From Codonopsis lanceolata (lineage: Eukaryota > Streptophyta > Magnoliopsida > Asterales > Campanulaceae), in assembly GCA_013146195.2 (NCBI GenBank), contig CM028377.1:66375501-66439500 (forward strand): DNA of 64,000 nt. The letters are read 5' to 3'. Shown one piece after another: positions 44,893-56,635 of the stretch; position 1 is the stretch's first letter, and each line of letters opens with the position of its first letter. The notes under the pieces were generated by a model that saw nothing but the letters and a program-made list of their open reading frames with translations, was not told the origin of the DNA and did not search any database. The position numbers were made by a program, and so were the translations under genes.

Positions 44893-46568
44893 TGTTTTAT
44901 TTAAAAAGCTTATTTTAAAATATTAAATTATAAAAATATAATTTTTTTATTAATAAGTTACTAAAAATATCATTTTATTAAAAAATTTGACCTTATACAC
45001 AAAGACTCTTTATCAAAATCAAATGGGATATATGAATGTTATACCAAATAACAATTGAGTAGATTTTAGTTAGACAAATCATATATTCTATAGTTCTCGG
45101 ATTTGTCATTTTTTTCTACTATTTGAGCGTCACGCTAGAAGTCTTAGTAGATTAGCTAAACTCAATTTTAGTCAAATGAGAAAATAAAATTCTACCAATC
45201 AAACATCAAATAAAAAACAATTAATTAAAAATTAATAAATTAATTCATTTGATTTAAAATTAAAAAATCCTTTTAATAATGACATAGCTCCAAGACTTAA
45301 ATATTTTATCATCTTTATCTTAAAAATTGGTTTAGTGTCTAATGAAGCAAATAAAGTCTCTATTTATAGATAAAGAGGTGTATTAAAAAATATTTTTTGA
45401 ATTGCTAAAATGCCAAAAATGAGATAAAAATCAAGAAGTGATTATATGATTTGGTTTATGATACAAATCAAAACCAAATTTAATTTGATTTGATTTTCAA
45501 AAGTTTGATTCAACTGTTGCAAGCTTGGATTTTTGGTTGATTGGTTTTGATTCGGCTATTGTTCCTGCTTGATAGTCTAATATCCACGCTACAATTTTCA
45601 CTCAATGGAATGTAAATTTTTGTATCTCTAGTCATTGGTCAAGTTACAAATTATTTTTAAACAGTATCCATGTACTCATGAAATCTATTCGTAATTTTTT
45701 TAAAAATATATATTCCTCCGTTCCATCCAAAAAGTCTATATTTGAAAAGTTTAATTATTAGATGATATATAATTAGTATTATAATTGGCCATGATTATTT
45801 GAGCAAAATTAATTTGTTAATATCAAATGTAGATGATAAAGTTGAAATATTATAAAGATTGTGAACATAATTTTTGAAAGTAAATTTTTCAAATGAAACA
45901 TTTTAAAATAATATTAAGGATTATTTGTCGAAGGTAGTAATTATTATAAAATTAAGTTTGATTAAAAAAACCAAAGCGTACCCTTTTCATCCTTCTTATC
46001 CTTTTTTCATGTTCTTCGACTTAGTTATGGTTTCCATGATTACCTCTCGTACGCGTATACATTTTGAATGACTTCTAACTAGTTATTTATTTGTTAATAA
46101 GCTCTCTCGATCCGTAGTTGGTCGTGACATGGTCGAATCTCCTAAGAATTATAGAGGGATAATTGGGGATATGACTTCAAAATGAAAAAAAAAAAACTAG
46201 TCAGAAATCAATTCAACATAGTAAAGTGATTCTTATGTGGCATCCAACCTATATAATTATATATTTATATTATTACTCTGCTCAAATAGAAAAGTTATTG
46301 GTAGATATTTTGGTCAATTTTGGACCCATTTCTAATAAATATTGAATGTATTTTTATATAGCTAGAGAATATTCTATTAAGTTATAATTTTTACATTTAT
46401 GTGCTTTATAATTTTTGAAAAATGAATCAAGTTGTCGTGAAATGTCAATAGTGGATTGTTGTTAGTTGTCATGCTTCTTTCCTTTTGATACAACATTTTC
46501 TTTCAATATGTAGACACGGATACGGACACCCAATACTTTGCCTCGTTGGCCTTTAGCCCGTCACATAT
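44893..46568. other. AT-rich intergenic DNA with a decayed Stowaway
   Basis: No gene. TATTCCTCCGTTCCATCC at 45711 and TTATTTGTCGAAGGTAGTA ending near 45938 look like the two ends of a diverged Stowaway of about 225 bp. The rest is featureless AT-rich DNA. Confidence 0.5.
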
Positions 46569-46670
46569 ATGATATATATAGCAATCGGATACTTTTCTCT
46601 CTTGAAAGTCCAAATCAAATTTCACAACCCACATTATATAAAACTTGTAATTGTATTCTCATTAGCTCCC

Positions 46671-47108
46671 ATGACAATCAAGGCTAGGCAAAAGAAGAAA
46701 TCCTTATGTGAGAAATCAGTGCATTTGGTGAAGAACATCATCAAATTATCATCTTTCTCTCTTGCAGTTGCAGGTATGAATAAGTGTTCACTACCCAACA
46801 AAAACATTGGGACCAAACCAGCTGCAACCCTCACGCTCGATGTGTTACCAGTGCCTGTGCCTCGTCCACATGCAAATCAACGGTCACAAAAACCAGAGCA
46901 AAACATCTCCAATGATAATGGAAGCTCTCAAGATTATGCAAAGAATCGACATGAGGTAAACGCTTCCGTTATAAATCTTAGGGCATCGGATTATATTAGA
47001 AGGTTTCATGAAAGGATCAACATAGATGATTCGACTATGAATGCTTCTAACAACTTGTCATTTATATTGCCTCCACCTCCTCTACAAACAAAGTCATCTC
47101 GTGTGTGA
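46671..47108 (+). CDS. Small basic protein, 145 aa, unidentified; likely single-exon gene
   Basis: Open frame from ATG 46671 (MTIKARQKKKSLCEKS), 145 codons. The same frame is open upstream to ATG 46569, but the 46671 start gives a typical short plant protein with a basic N-terminus and is the more likely one. Segments: basic N-terminus, a hydrophobic stretch VKNIIKLSSFSLAVAG (residues about 17-33), a low-complexity Pro/Asn/Ser middle, the motif ASDYIRRFHERI near residues 105-116, and a Pro-rich SFILPPPPLQ end. The (A)SDYI..FHE motif recurs in small unnamed plant proteins, which supports a real gene. TATATAAA lies at 46634-46642 and another TATA-rich stretch at 46564-46582. No frame damage, unlike all its neighbours. 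Confidence 0.6.
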   Translation: MTIKARQKKKSLCEKSVHLVKNIIKLSSFSLAVAGMNKCSLPNKNIGTKPAATLTLDVLPVPVPRPHANQRSQKPEQNISNDNGSSQDYAKNRHEVNASVINLRASDYIRRFHERINIDDSTMNASNNLSFILPPPPLQTKSSRV

Positions 47109-47498
47109 CATTAGTTTATCACTCACCTCCCCCAATTTATTTATTTATTTTTGTATATTTTGAACTTGCAAACTATTTCCAAGAGATTTAAGTCTATAAT
47201 TTAGTCCCTTATTCAATATAGTTGAGTGATTTTGATCTTGAAGGTCCGAAATGTTGAAATTGAAATATAAAGGTGCTAAAATTTGAGATTTTGCTACTCT
47301 AGTAAGAATTTGAAATTCATTAAACCCAATAAAGCTATAGTTGTGAACCATTGTATTCCCGTGATGAAAACAACGACAATTCTCGAGAAGAGAGGCATCA
47401 ATCATGGATGAATTAACATTCAAGCTGTGTACGTGTGACCATGGGCTGCGCTTTTGTAGTCCGAAATTATCTCATATAATATATTTGTTATATATAAT
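47109..47498. other. 3' flank of the small gene
   Basis: No coding sequence; an ATTTATTTATTTATTTTTG stretch at about 47138 could hold its poly(A) signals. Confidence 0.35.
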
Positions 47499-47601
47499 AA
47501 TTATCGTTAGTTTATACTTTCCTAATTTACTTATATTTAGGTTTTTAATTCATTTTGTATTTAGACTCTCTAGGTTAAACTTGTGTAGTAAGTATTGTAT
47601 T

Positions 47602-47673
<72 letters not shown>

Positions 47674-47709
47674 CTATATCAATGAAAAGACTATGTCATT
47701 ATTTCCAAA

Positions 47710-47840
47710 GGATGCGACAAGACAAAATGTTGTTCGGAGCTCTTGTCGACTTCCTCAACCCACCTCTGGTACCGCTCATTGACCAAGCGACAACCATTCG
47801 GGATGCCTGGGTCCTCCTCGCCAACCCCTTTGCTCGCCCC
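47710..47840 (+). pseudogene. Copia gag fragment
   Basis: RQDKMLFGALVDFLNPPL, then VPLIDQATTIRDAWVLLAN, parallels WIRQDKLMFGALVGFLFAPL, VPLIQQTATTHEAWQTLAH of the neighbouring copia. It starts without Met directly after the LTR and passes into the minisatellite. Confidence 0.8.
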
Positions 47841-47879
47841 TCACCACAGCTCGCCGAAACCCCTCCCTCAATAGCTCGC

Positions 47880-48645
47880 TCCTCTAGCAAATCATTCATC
47901 GACAAACCAAACTCCCCTTCCTCGGAAGACAAGCTCGCTGATGCCCTTCCTAATCTGCTCGCTCCTCGAGCAACTCAAGGACTCCTTGGCAAACCCAACT
48001 CTAACCAGCCGCCCTCCCTCAACCAACTCGCTCATCGAGCAACTCCGGACTCCTAGGCAAACCCGGCTCTCACCAGCTCGTCGAAGTCCTCACTCAACAG
48101 CTCCCTCTTCGAGTAACTCACAGACTCCTCGGCAAACCCGGCTCTCACCAGCTCGCCGATGTCCCTACTTAACATCTCGTTCCTTAAGCAACTCACGGAC
48201 TCCTCGGCAAACTGGCTCTCACCAGCTCGTCGAGGCCCCTCTTACCTCACGCCCTATCTTAACCAACTCGCTCCTCGAGCAACTCCGTGCATCCTCGACA
48301 AACCCGACTCTCACCAACTCGCCGAGATTCTCCTTCCACGGCTTGTTCCTCGAGCAACTCAGGACTCCTCGACCAAACTCGACTCTCACCAGCGCCCTGA
48401 AGACTCAATTAAACAGCTCGCTCCTCGAGCAACTTAGGACTCCTCGACTAAACCCAACTCTTACCAGTTCGCTGAAGACTCATCCCTCTCCAACCCGGCT
48501 CTCACAAGCTCACCTTCCTCAACAGCTCGCTTCTCGAGCACACCAAGGTCTCCTCGCAATCCAAGCTCTCACCAGCTCGCCGCCGACCCCTCCCTCACCA
48601 GCTCGCTGTCGACCACCCTCTCATTGTCAACTCGCGCGTTGTCAA
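47880..48645 (+). repeat. Minisatellite, about 8-9 units of 72-90 bp
   Basis: Units begin near CTCGCTCCTCGAGCAACTC and continue GACTCCTCGGCAAACC, then CTCTCACCAGCTCGCCGA. Copies start at about 47958, 48030, 48103, 48168, 48256, 48340, 48418 and 48525. The array is C-rich on the plus strand and open in one frame from 47941 to 48673, probably a compositional effect. Confidence 0.8.
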
Positions 48646-49123
48646 CATATTCTTCACAAGATTGGTCTTTCCTAACGGTGATCCATCTTGCGGGGGCATA
48701 TTATCGTTGGTTTATACTTTCCTAATTTACTTGTATTTATGTTTCCTAATCCCTTTTGTATTTAGATTCTCTAAACTAAACTTGTGTATCAAGTATTGTA
48801 CTCCTATGTATATGTTCACCATACCAATGACTATATCATTATTCCCAAACTTTATCTATTTCTACATGTCCTTGGAAATGACCTAGTAAACAGCTGTCAA
48901 TAATGAGAAAATTATAGGCCGGTATACTTTAGTGGATTGATCCTTTTTTTTTTCCCAAACAGCTAAAGTCCATTTTTGATGCATCACGATACATTATTTG
49001 ATAAGTGATGCATTGATTTGAAACTACGATGCATGATTTGGATTTTAGCAGTTTGAAAAAAATATAGGAATAATTGTGCCCAAGTCCATTTTTCAAAATT
49101 TTCAACCGGTTTACTCTATTATA

Positions 49124-49300
49124 CACTCTTCGTTCCGGGCAAAGAGTCTATTATTTATTTCGAGATGTTTCACTCAAAGAGTCTACTTTTAAAAAATTAA
49201 AACATGAAAGTGTCATTTTATTACTAATGTGATACTAATATTGTTATTTTCTTAAAAAGTTAACTTTCAAACAGGGACTCTATGTCTGAAATGAAGGGAG
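49124..49300. mobile_element. Stowaway-like MITE, 177 bp
   Basis: Left CACTCTTCGTTCCGG, right (inverted) CTCCCTTCATTTCAG, with TA at 49122-49123 and 49301-49302. Subterminal GCAAAGAGTC and GGGACTC are also inverted. Confidence 0.78.
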
Positions 49301-52211
49301 TATTTTTTTCAGCTCGAAAAAAGCCATTTCATAAAATTGTTTCAAAAATGCCAACAATCCACTAGAGCATGAATTTACGATTACTACGACCACTATTCAG
49401 ACTCTAGAATCTCAAGGATATACTACGGACTGCTTCTATTCTTATCCTAAGGGCTGCTCCAATTCCCTCTCGAAAAGGGTAGTTCTCGATCAAAGCATCA
49501 AAGCTAAGCTAATCCCAAGGACATAAAAGTCGATGTTGTGTCGGAAAAAGGCTTCTATAACCACTTTCCATTACAGAAAAATCAACTTTGGAAGATCTCA
49601 AGTGTCAATCTTTCTCTTTTTTTTGATGTGAATGAAAATAACTTTCTCCATGTTACTGTGTTTCTTATTCTCCTTATTCCAATGAACATTGATTGGTCAG
49701 TATGCAAATTGTGGGGGATATGATATTGGCACAATATGTGTGACGAAATGCCTAAGGAAATTAACCTTGCTAATTTACAATACTAAAAGGATGAATTGAT
49801 GCATTAATTTAGAATTGCAATGCATTGAATTAGATTCGTGATGCAACAATTTAAAATTAAAATATAAAAGTAAATCTCAATGCATATGTCATTTATCAAG
49901 ATGCACAAATTGGATGAATTACGATTCATTGATTTAGAATTGCAATTGCAATTCATCGATTTGGATCCGTGATGCAACTATTTGGAATTGCGATGCATTA
50001 ATTTAGAATCTATAATACAATATAGCTCATAGTCGCACATGTGTAATTGATTAAAGTTGTTTAAGGGCTGAGATTGATTCCTTTACGGAGATCCTACGGT
50101 CATTATCACTTCCTGAGTTCACATGTGTGAACGGTGGTTAACCCCCTCTCTTTCTCCAACTCCCCCCACTATTCACGGTTGTGGCCGCTAATCCTTCCTC
50201 CACCAAATCCCCTCCCTTTTCTTTTCGATATTTTAATTAATTAATCAATTTTATGCAAAAAAATTCATAAGTTTTATAATTTGAAATATTTGTTTTTTTT
50301 TCTTTTTAACAGTTATCATAATTAACTTAGACAAATTATAAGTAAATATTAATTCATTTCCACATTATCTGTTTTATTTATTGATAAATTTACAAACTGG
50401 CGCCGTGTCATCGGCACAGACAAGAGTTCTAGTAACTTTTTGTTTGTTTGCCAAATCAAAATGATTCACTATTTTATTTTGAGACATTTTATTTAAAAAA
50501 TCTACTTAAAAAAAATAAATATGTATACAATTTGTATAATTTTTCAACTTTACACGATATAGACATGTTAACTATAAGGTCAATCTTTCTCTTATTTTTT
50601 CACACGAATATTACAAAACCGAAGGGAGAAAAAACTCGCCTAATCCTTGGTGTTAAATCAATAAATCCCTACCAAATCGCCATTATCACGACGGATGGCG
50701 GCGGCCTCAATTATCAGAAGAGTTGGAAGGCAAAAACAGCTCCTATTTGCTATCCGGCCACTCACTCGCCAACACTTTTCTACCTTCTTCGCCACACTCA
50801 ACTGTACATCTCTCCCTCTCTAGCTTTTCTTTTATGTCGTCAGAATTTCTCACTAACAGGTAAAAGTTTGATTGTTTTATAAACAGATGCTACCGATGAG
50901 AACAAATCTTGTGACAACTTAGGAGCTAACCCTAGTTAGAATACAAAAGTAATCTTGAGGCATAGGTCATTCATCGCGATGCGCAAATCAATGCATCGTA
51001 ATGCACAAATTGGATTCATGATGCATCGACTTGGAATTATGATGTTGCACGTGCCTAATCAAATTTTGTTTAGGGTATAGACAACATTTCCCCACAAAAG
51101 TGTTTTTTTAGTGATTTAAAAAAATATAGAGGGAGTAAAGCTTTTAGAAAAGTTCCAAAGGGGACTGGTTTGAATTTCACCCATAAATATAAGGTACTAA
51201 AGTGATTGCAAATTCACCAAACTGGACTAGCCTGAATTTCTCTCACATTCTAATTCTAGACTACCGTCTCATTCTTTTTTTTTTCTTTTCTTAATTGGCT
51301 CATTAAGCAGGCTTTTACTAAAAGAAATGAAACTCGTTTCATATTAATTTTTAGGAAAAAATTATGGGTTAGTCTACTTTTCAAAATTTTCAATTGTTTT
51401 ACACCTTTATATTTTTTTTATAACTGAGAAAAACACTTCATGAATCGCGATGGATGCATTGTACATTATCATGCATGAAAATGCCTTATTTTGTGTATGG
51501 CAATACGAGATTTTGTATATCGTGATGCATTAGTTGCCATTTTTTCGATTACAAAAAAATATTGGGATGTAATACGGTTAAACATTATCTAGAGGGGATC
51601 CACCCTAATTTTCACCAAATTTTTAGGAAAATTTCAAACCAATCCCTATTAATATATTTTCAATCGTTTTAGTACCCTATTTTTTAAAACCATACATCTA
51701 GACAAAGCTAAAAAATAATGTATACAAAATACATTCCTTCCCTTTATTTATTTTAATTAATGAGGAAGAACATCACTGCAAGTGGGCCACATTGGACCCA
51801 TCTGTTGAACGAAAACGAGTAACCTGTCAAATGCCTCTCGTCAATGGATCTAGACAAAGCCAACCAAAGAAAAAAAACCCGTGTCATTTATCGATTTACC
51901 TTGGGCCATGTAGTTTGTACTTACCAAACTCCCTCAATTTTCAGATTTATGGGAAAATGGCCCAATAAGTATTATTGAGATTTGATGCCAAATGATAAGT
52001 TGACTGTAGGATAGTAAATGGAAAAAATTAGGGCTCGATTATTTTTTGAAACTTTTAATCGATAAAGTATATTTTTTGTATTTTTAACTGAAAAAAAACA
52101 TTTTTGGTGACAAAATAACTACGATACCCTTAATGGACCGTAGGCATGCTACGAAGGTTATTATTTTTGCATCGCGATTCAGTAATTTTATCGCATTATT
52201 TTTTGCACAGT

Positions 52212-52512
52212 GGTTCAATAGTGTAACTGCTAGTTTATTTTTGAACTGCGATTCATCAATTTTTATTGAATTAATTTTGCACTGTAGTTCAAAAGTGTAA
52301 CTGCTAGTCTATTTTTGAATAGCTATTCATCAATTTTTGTGCATTAAATTTTGTATTGCGATTTAAATAGTGTAATTGTTAGTCTATTTTTGAATGGCGA
52401 TTCATCAATTTTAGTGTATTAATTTTTACACCGCGGTTCAATATTGTAATTGTTAATCTATTTTTGAACTGCGATTCATCAATTTAAGTACATTAACTTT
52501 TGAACCGCGATA
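52212..52512. repeat. Tandem repeat, four units of about 74 bp
   Basis: Units starting GTTCAATAGTGTAACTGCTAG at about 52213, 52287, 52361 and 52435, each with TCTATTTTTGAA and CGATTCATCAATTT. It belongs to the GATGCA family by its TTGAACYGCGATTCATC words. Confidence 0.85.
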
Positions 52513-52540
52513 CAAAATCATAAAGAACCAGACCACGTCC

Positions 52541-52971
52541 TCCACATGTTTCTTCTATCTCCTCCGTAGTAAGCTTTCTTGTTCTTCTTTCTCCGCCTTC
52601 GTCCCAACTGAAAAAAAAAAATTCAACATCAGCACAGATTCATCATAGTTTTATATTTTATGAATCAAAAAACTTGTTTACCTTTTGGAGGTATTACCCC
52701 CGAACCCCCACGAAGGGGTATTGCCCCCTCGACCTGACAGAGCAGGTCGATCCCGTTTCGTTACGCACAATCGTGATTTTCAAATTCAAAGTGTGTTGCC
52801 AGAGCTGTTGAAGAAGACGATGTCATTTTTGAGCAATATTTCAAAAAATTGTCTTTTCCACTTGAAAAAAAAAACAATAAACTTTTGAGATTGAAAACTT
52901 AAAAAAAAAAAAAAACCGATCAGAATTTTCCAGTTATAAATGGCATAATGGATCAATGCATCTACCCCTAA
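52541..52971. other. Spacer
   Basis: No gene was recognised. Contains GGAGGTATTACCCCCGAACC..GGGGTATTGCCCCC near 52687-52728 (inverted and direct copies of a plastid-like-looking but unassigned string) and a poly-A run at 52902. Confidence 0.35.
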
Positions 52972-53600
52972 GACCATTTACAACGGAGCATTTACCGGGG
53001 AGCTAACGAGATTTAATGGGATTTTTAGAAATAACAATGATGCTTATTATGGTGCTTAGTAAGCAAAAAGTGATTTGAGGAGCAAAACAAGCTCCCTCGC
53101 CAAAACCAAGCTCTCACGCCAAAACGCCGTCGCAAAGTAAAAAATGGAAGCAATACACGGCGTTTGGGCCAAAGTTTTGAAGACAAAAGTCGACCTTCCC
53201 CGCCAATTTTCATCAACTTTATGCTTTATCATCATTTTCTCTTTCCTCATTCCTTTTTTTTTTTTTTTTGCCAATTTTCAGCTATAAAATATTTTAAAAA
53301 ATATTTTTTTTCTTGTATTAAAGTAAACCTTTTTTTCTACAAATAGAGACTTTGTTTGTTTTATTTGGATATCAGAAAAAATTTCTATGATTTTTTTAAA
53401 ATTTCTAGTCATTTTTTATAAAAATATTAAATTAGTGGAGATAAAGATAGTGGAGTGTGTAAAAGTCTTGAAGTTTGTGCATTGTTGGAAAAGTATTTTT
53501 ATTAAGGAGCTTAAACGAGGAGCTTAATGTCATTTTTGTAATAAAATCGAAAAAAATGGATCTTAAGCTCCCAAAATGAGGAGCTATGTTGTTCTTGCTC
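52972..53600. mobile_element. Non-autonomous PIF/Harbinger element, 629 bp, TSD TAA
   Basis: Left end GACCATTTACAACGGAGC, right end (inverted) GAGCAAGAACAACATAGC; TAA at 52969-52971 and 53601-53603. GAGCTTAA and AGGAGC words recur inside. A promoter-like block TACAAATAGAGACTTTG..TTTGGATA at 53337-53372 is repeated at 63725-63762. Confidence 0.78.
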
Positions 53601-53603
53601 TAA

Positions 53604-53965
53604 GAAGCCCACAGCAGACATGAAACGGAAAAACACTTTTAATGCCACAAGTTTGTAGTTGTAGGTTGTAAGTGTTCTACTCGAAAAACCCTAAATGCAA
53701 CATCATTTAAGAGATTAAATTACCAAACTGTCCTCTTTTTATTTAAAAAAAATACTAAACTTTAAAATATTTTTGTTTACCAAACTACCCTCATTCCATT
53801 TTTTATAAAAAAAAACTCAATTAAAAAAAAACAGATTAAAAACTCAATTAAAAAAACACTCTGATGACCTAACCCCTATCCAAAGCCTCGCATCTTCTGA
53901 TGATATAGGACAAGTATAGGGGCAATCTTCTGCAGATTTGAGGACTGGAAAAAAGAAGAAGCAGG
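53604..53965. other. Spacer between two Harbinger-type elements
   Basis: No gene; AAAAAAACTC-type repeats at 53800-53860. Confidence 0.4.
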
Positions 53966-53968
53966 TAA

Positions 53969-54302
53969 GAGCATCTCCAATGGTGTCACTCTATATCTCC
54001 CTCTAGCTATCTTGTTTTTTGTTCCTTTTACACTTTTTCAACACTCTAAAAATATTTCCACTCCAGTAATCACCCTCTATACAATCCTTTAAAACCTCAA
54101 ATCTCTTTCATCACAACTAACAAACCTAATTACCACCATATTTTTCATCTTTTTTATTTCTATTTTCCCAACACAATTAGAATGAAATATTTATATTTTA
54201 CATTATATATTTTATGAAAAAAATATTATATTTTTTTAATTATTTCGATTACTTTCATCTAAAAATATACGTCATTTTAATGGTTAATTTATGTTTATAA
54301 TA

Positions 54303-54369
<67 letters not shown>

Positions 54370-54503
54370 TTATCCTCTTATATATTAAGAACACGACACA
54401 AATGATTTCTTTTGGTTGAAAAGAATTCACAATTAATACACAAATTTCATAAAAAATAGAAATCTTTCAATTTGATCAATAGAACAAGTTTACGATAATA
54501 ATG

Positions 54504-54597
<94 letters not shown>

Positions 54598-55294
54598 ATC
54601 AGTAGCTTGCAATGGTAGGAAAATTTAAGATGACAAAGTTAGTATAATTAAAGGAAACCACATATTATACTACTAATATTTATTTTACAGTCAATTACTT
54701 TTTCTTAAACTGTATGACAGGTCAAAGAGAACGATTATTTGAAAATGGAAGAAATATATGTTTTAATAAGTTTTAAAATTACTTTTATCTCAAAATATAT
54801 ATCAATCTAATGGGAAATTTATGTTTAAAATATAGTTTTATTATTATCTAAACATAACTCCTATCGAAGAAAAGGAAAAAAAAATAGCACCAAATAAAAC
54901 ATATTAAATTAATAATAAGTTTACCCGAAATGGAGGAAGTATTTTTTACATTTTATATTCTATTGAAATAATTTTATGTTTTAAGAAAATTCAATTACTT
55001 TTATCTAAAAAATATATATATTTACAAAACTAATTATTTTGCTATAATCTCAATTAAATCTCTCCATTAAAAAAATATATATGTAAACAACAAACATGAG
55101 TGTCATGCATATGAGAGGGTTGGACACAAAAATATGTTACTATTCCTTCTAAGCCTCCCTCTAAGTTTAGAGGAATGTTTAGTTGGTTTTAGAGGAAGGC
55201 GGTGTGGTAAAGTGTCCATTGTAGGATCAAGTGTGGCTAAAAAACTCTAACAATGAGCAAGAGTATTGATAAAAGTCCACCATTGTGGATGCTC
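53969..55294. mobile_element. Non-autonomous PIF/Harbinger element, 1326 bp, TSD TAA
   Basis: Left end GAGCATCTCCAATGG, right end (inverted) GAGCATCCACAATGG; TAA at 53966-53968 and 55295-55297. GAGCATCTCCAATGG is a very common Harbinger/Tourist-like end in plants. Inside are (ATT)n at 54307-54369 and (TA)n at 54508-54590, with no transposase. Confidence 0.9.
54307..54590. repeat. (ATT)n and (TA)n microsatellites
   Basis: About 21 ATT units (54307-54369) and about 41 TA units (54508-54590), both within the Harbinger element. Confidence 0.95.
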
Positions 55295-55369
55295 TAAAGG
55301 TTTTAAAGATGATGTTTTGTGTGAAAAAAGTTTGTAATGTTACTGTAGTATAGCACTTGTAGAAAGTAT

Positions 55370-55592
55370 AATTAATCGTCAGTTTTTTTAAAATAATTGA
55401 AAAAAGATCGCCACCCTTTTTTAAAAATTTTGAAAAAAATCGTTAGCTTTTAAAAAAAAATTCAAAAAAATCGCCACCTTTTAAAAAAAAAATTGAAAAA
55501 AATCGCCAGCTTTAAAAAAAAATTGAAAAAAAACGCCAGGTTGTTTAAAAAGAGTAAAAAAAATCGTCAGGTTAAAAAAATCGCCATGTTCG
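55370..55592. repeat. Minisatellite of about 30 bp, seven units
   Basis: Units of GAAAAAAATCGCCASCTTTTAAAAAAA form; copies of TCGCCACC, TCGTTAGC, TCGCCACC, TCGCCAGC, CGCCAGG, TCGTCAGG and TCGCCATG follow each other at 26-34-bp steps. Confidence 0.8.
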
Positions 55593-56247
55593 GCGTACCT
55601 TCAACGATTTCTTCTTCAGGTTTTTTCCTTCTTCTTTAAACATGGTTTTAAATATTGAATATATATATATATATATATAGTACAATGTAGGTAACAACTT
55701 ACCGTAAAAGAAGAATCCAAAGAATCATCATGAACGTTGTTATTCGGATCGAAATTCATTAAATTGTTGGAAATGAACAAGTTAATTGTAAATGATGGTT
55801 TGACATATATTTATAGGATGATAATTATTATTAATTGAAACTCCTTTATATAAAAGGATAAAGATTAATTAGTAATTAGAGTTTAGGGTTAATTGTAACT
55901 CCTTTTTTATAAAAAGATTAATTAGTAATTAAACTTTTAAATGAATGTGGTATTTAGTGTTTTTTGTGTAGCATTTAGGGCCACTCTCTATTTCATTGAA
56001 TGATAAAACAGATAATCACAATTCACAAACATAGCATATATAGGCATATAGCATATAATATGACATATACATATTGAATCCCGGTTTGAAAGTCAATATT
56101 TGTAAGAAAATGATATTTTTAATAGTTTATTACTAAAAAAATAACATTTTTATACCTTAACTTTTGAAAGTGGATTTTTTAAGTGAAACATCTAAAAATT
56201 AAATAATGTACTCTTTACCTGGAACATAGGGAGTATAGTATTTAATA
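55593..56247. other. AT-rich spacer with (TA)n and half a Stowaway
   Basis: No gene. (TA)n at 55660-55678. The stretch AGTGGATTTTTTAAGTGAAACATC..CTCTTTACCTGGAACATAGGGAGTA ending at 56235 resembles the right half of a Stowaway. Confidence 0.45.
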
Positions 56248-56487
56248 TTCCCTCCAGACCGGTCAAAGAGTCTCTCATACTATTTGAGACGTTTAAATAA
56301 AGAGTCCACTTTCAAATATTATATTTAGAATTTTCATAACCTTTTATATTTACCCTTCACTTGTGTTGTAATCATATTAATTTTGCTTAAATATATTTTA
56401 GTAATTATGATAAACTTCAATGATATTAATATATCACTTAAATATTAAAATTTTCAAATGAAGATTTTTTAGATGGAGCGGAGGGAG
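56248..56487. mobile_element. Stowaway-like MITE, 240 bp
   Basis: Left TTCCCTCCAGACCGG, right (inverted) CTCCCTCCGCTCCATC, TA at 56246-56247 and 56488-56489. Confidence 0.75.
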
Positions 56488-56635
56488 TAAGAAGATTAAC
56501 CAAAGGAAGTAGCAAAACAATTGCAGGAGGAAAACAAAACAGAAACATAAATAAAACTTGAAACAGAAAAGAAATTAAGACAAAAGGAAAACTTATCAAA
56601 GTGCATTTGTATGCAATAAATCGATGAGTTAAATC

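Larger units (their letters stand above)
47499..48847 (+). mobile_element. Non-autonomous mini-copia with gag fragment and minisatellite
   Basis: Two LTR-like copies lie at 47499-47707 and 48704-48847, sharing TTATCGTTRGTTTATACTTTCC, TTTGTATTTAGA, AACTTGTGTA and ATATCATTAT..CCCA. The left one is lengthened by a (TA)n run at 47606-47671. A polypurine tract TTGCGGGGGCATA precedes the right one. Right after the left LTR comes a gag piece, RQDKMLFGALVDFLNPPLVP, similar to the gag of the copia at 36-42 kb. The remainder is a minisatellite. No pol. It is a TRIM/LARD-like derivative of a copia family. No target duplication was confirmed. Confidence 0.78.
48900..52540. repeat. Dispersed GATGCATT-rich repeat family, at least five pieces
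   Basis: Blocks at about 48960-49045, 49795-50015, 50955-51055, 51440-51530 and 52140-52510 consist of GATGCATYGATTTGGAATTRCGATGCA-like strings at about 22-25-bp spacing. Several are flanked by a shared outer sequence, TTTTTCAAAATTTTCAAYYGNTTTA near 49092 and 51380 and similar near 52040 and 51635, so the blocks look like cores of one MITE-like family. No coding sequence. Between pieces the DNA is featureless apart from one Stowaway and a 144-codon open stretch at 50448-50882 that I do not trust. Confidence 0.55.

Noticed and set aside
47941..48675. 244-codon frame across the minisatellite as a gene
   Set aside because: It is low-complexity repeat translation in a non-autonomous retroelement; openness follows from the C-rich unit.
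50448..50882. 144-codon plus-strand frame
   Set aside because: The N-terminal half is AT-rich repeat translation; no motif, promoter or splice evidence.
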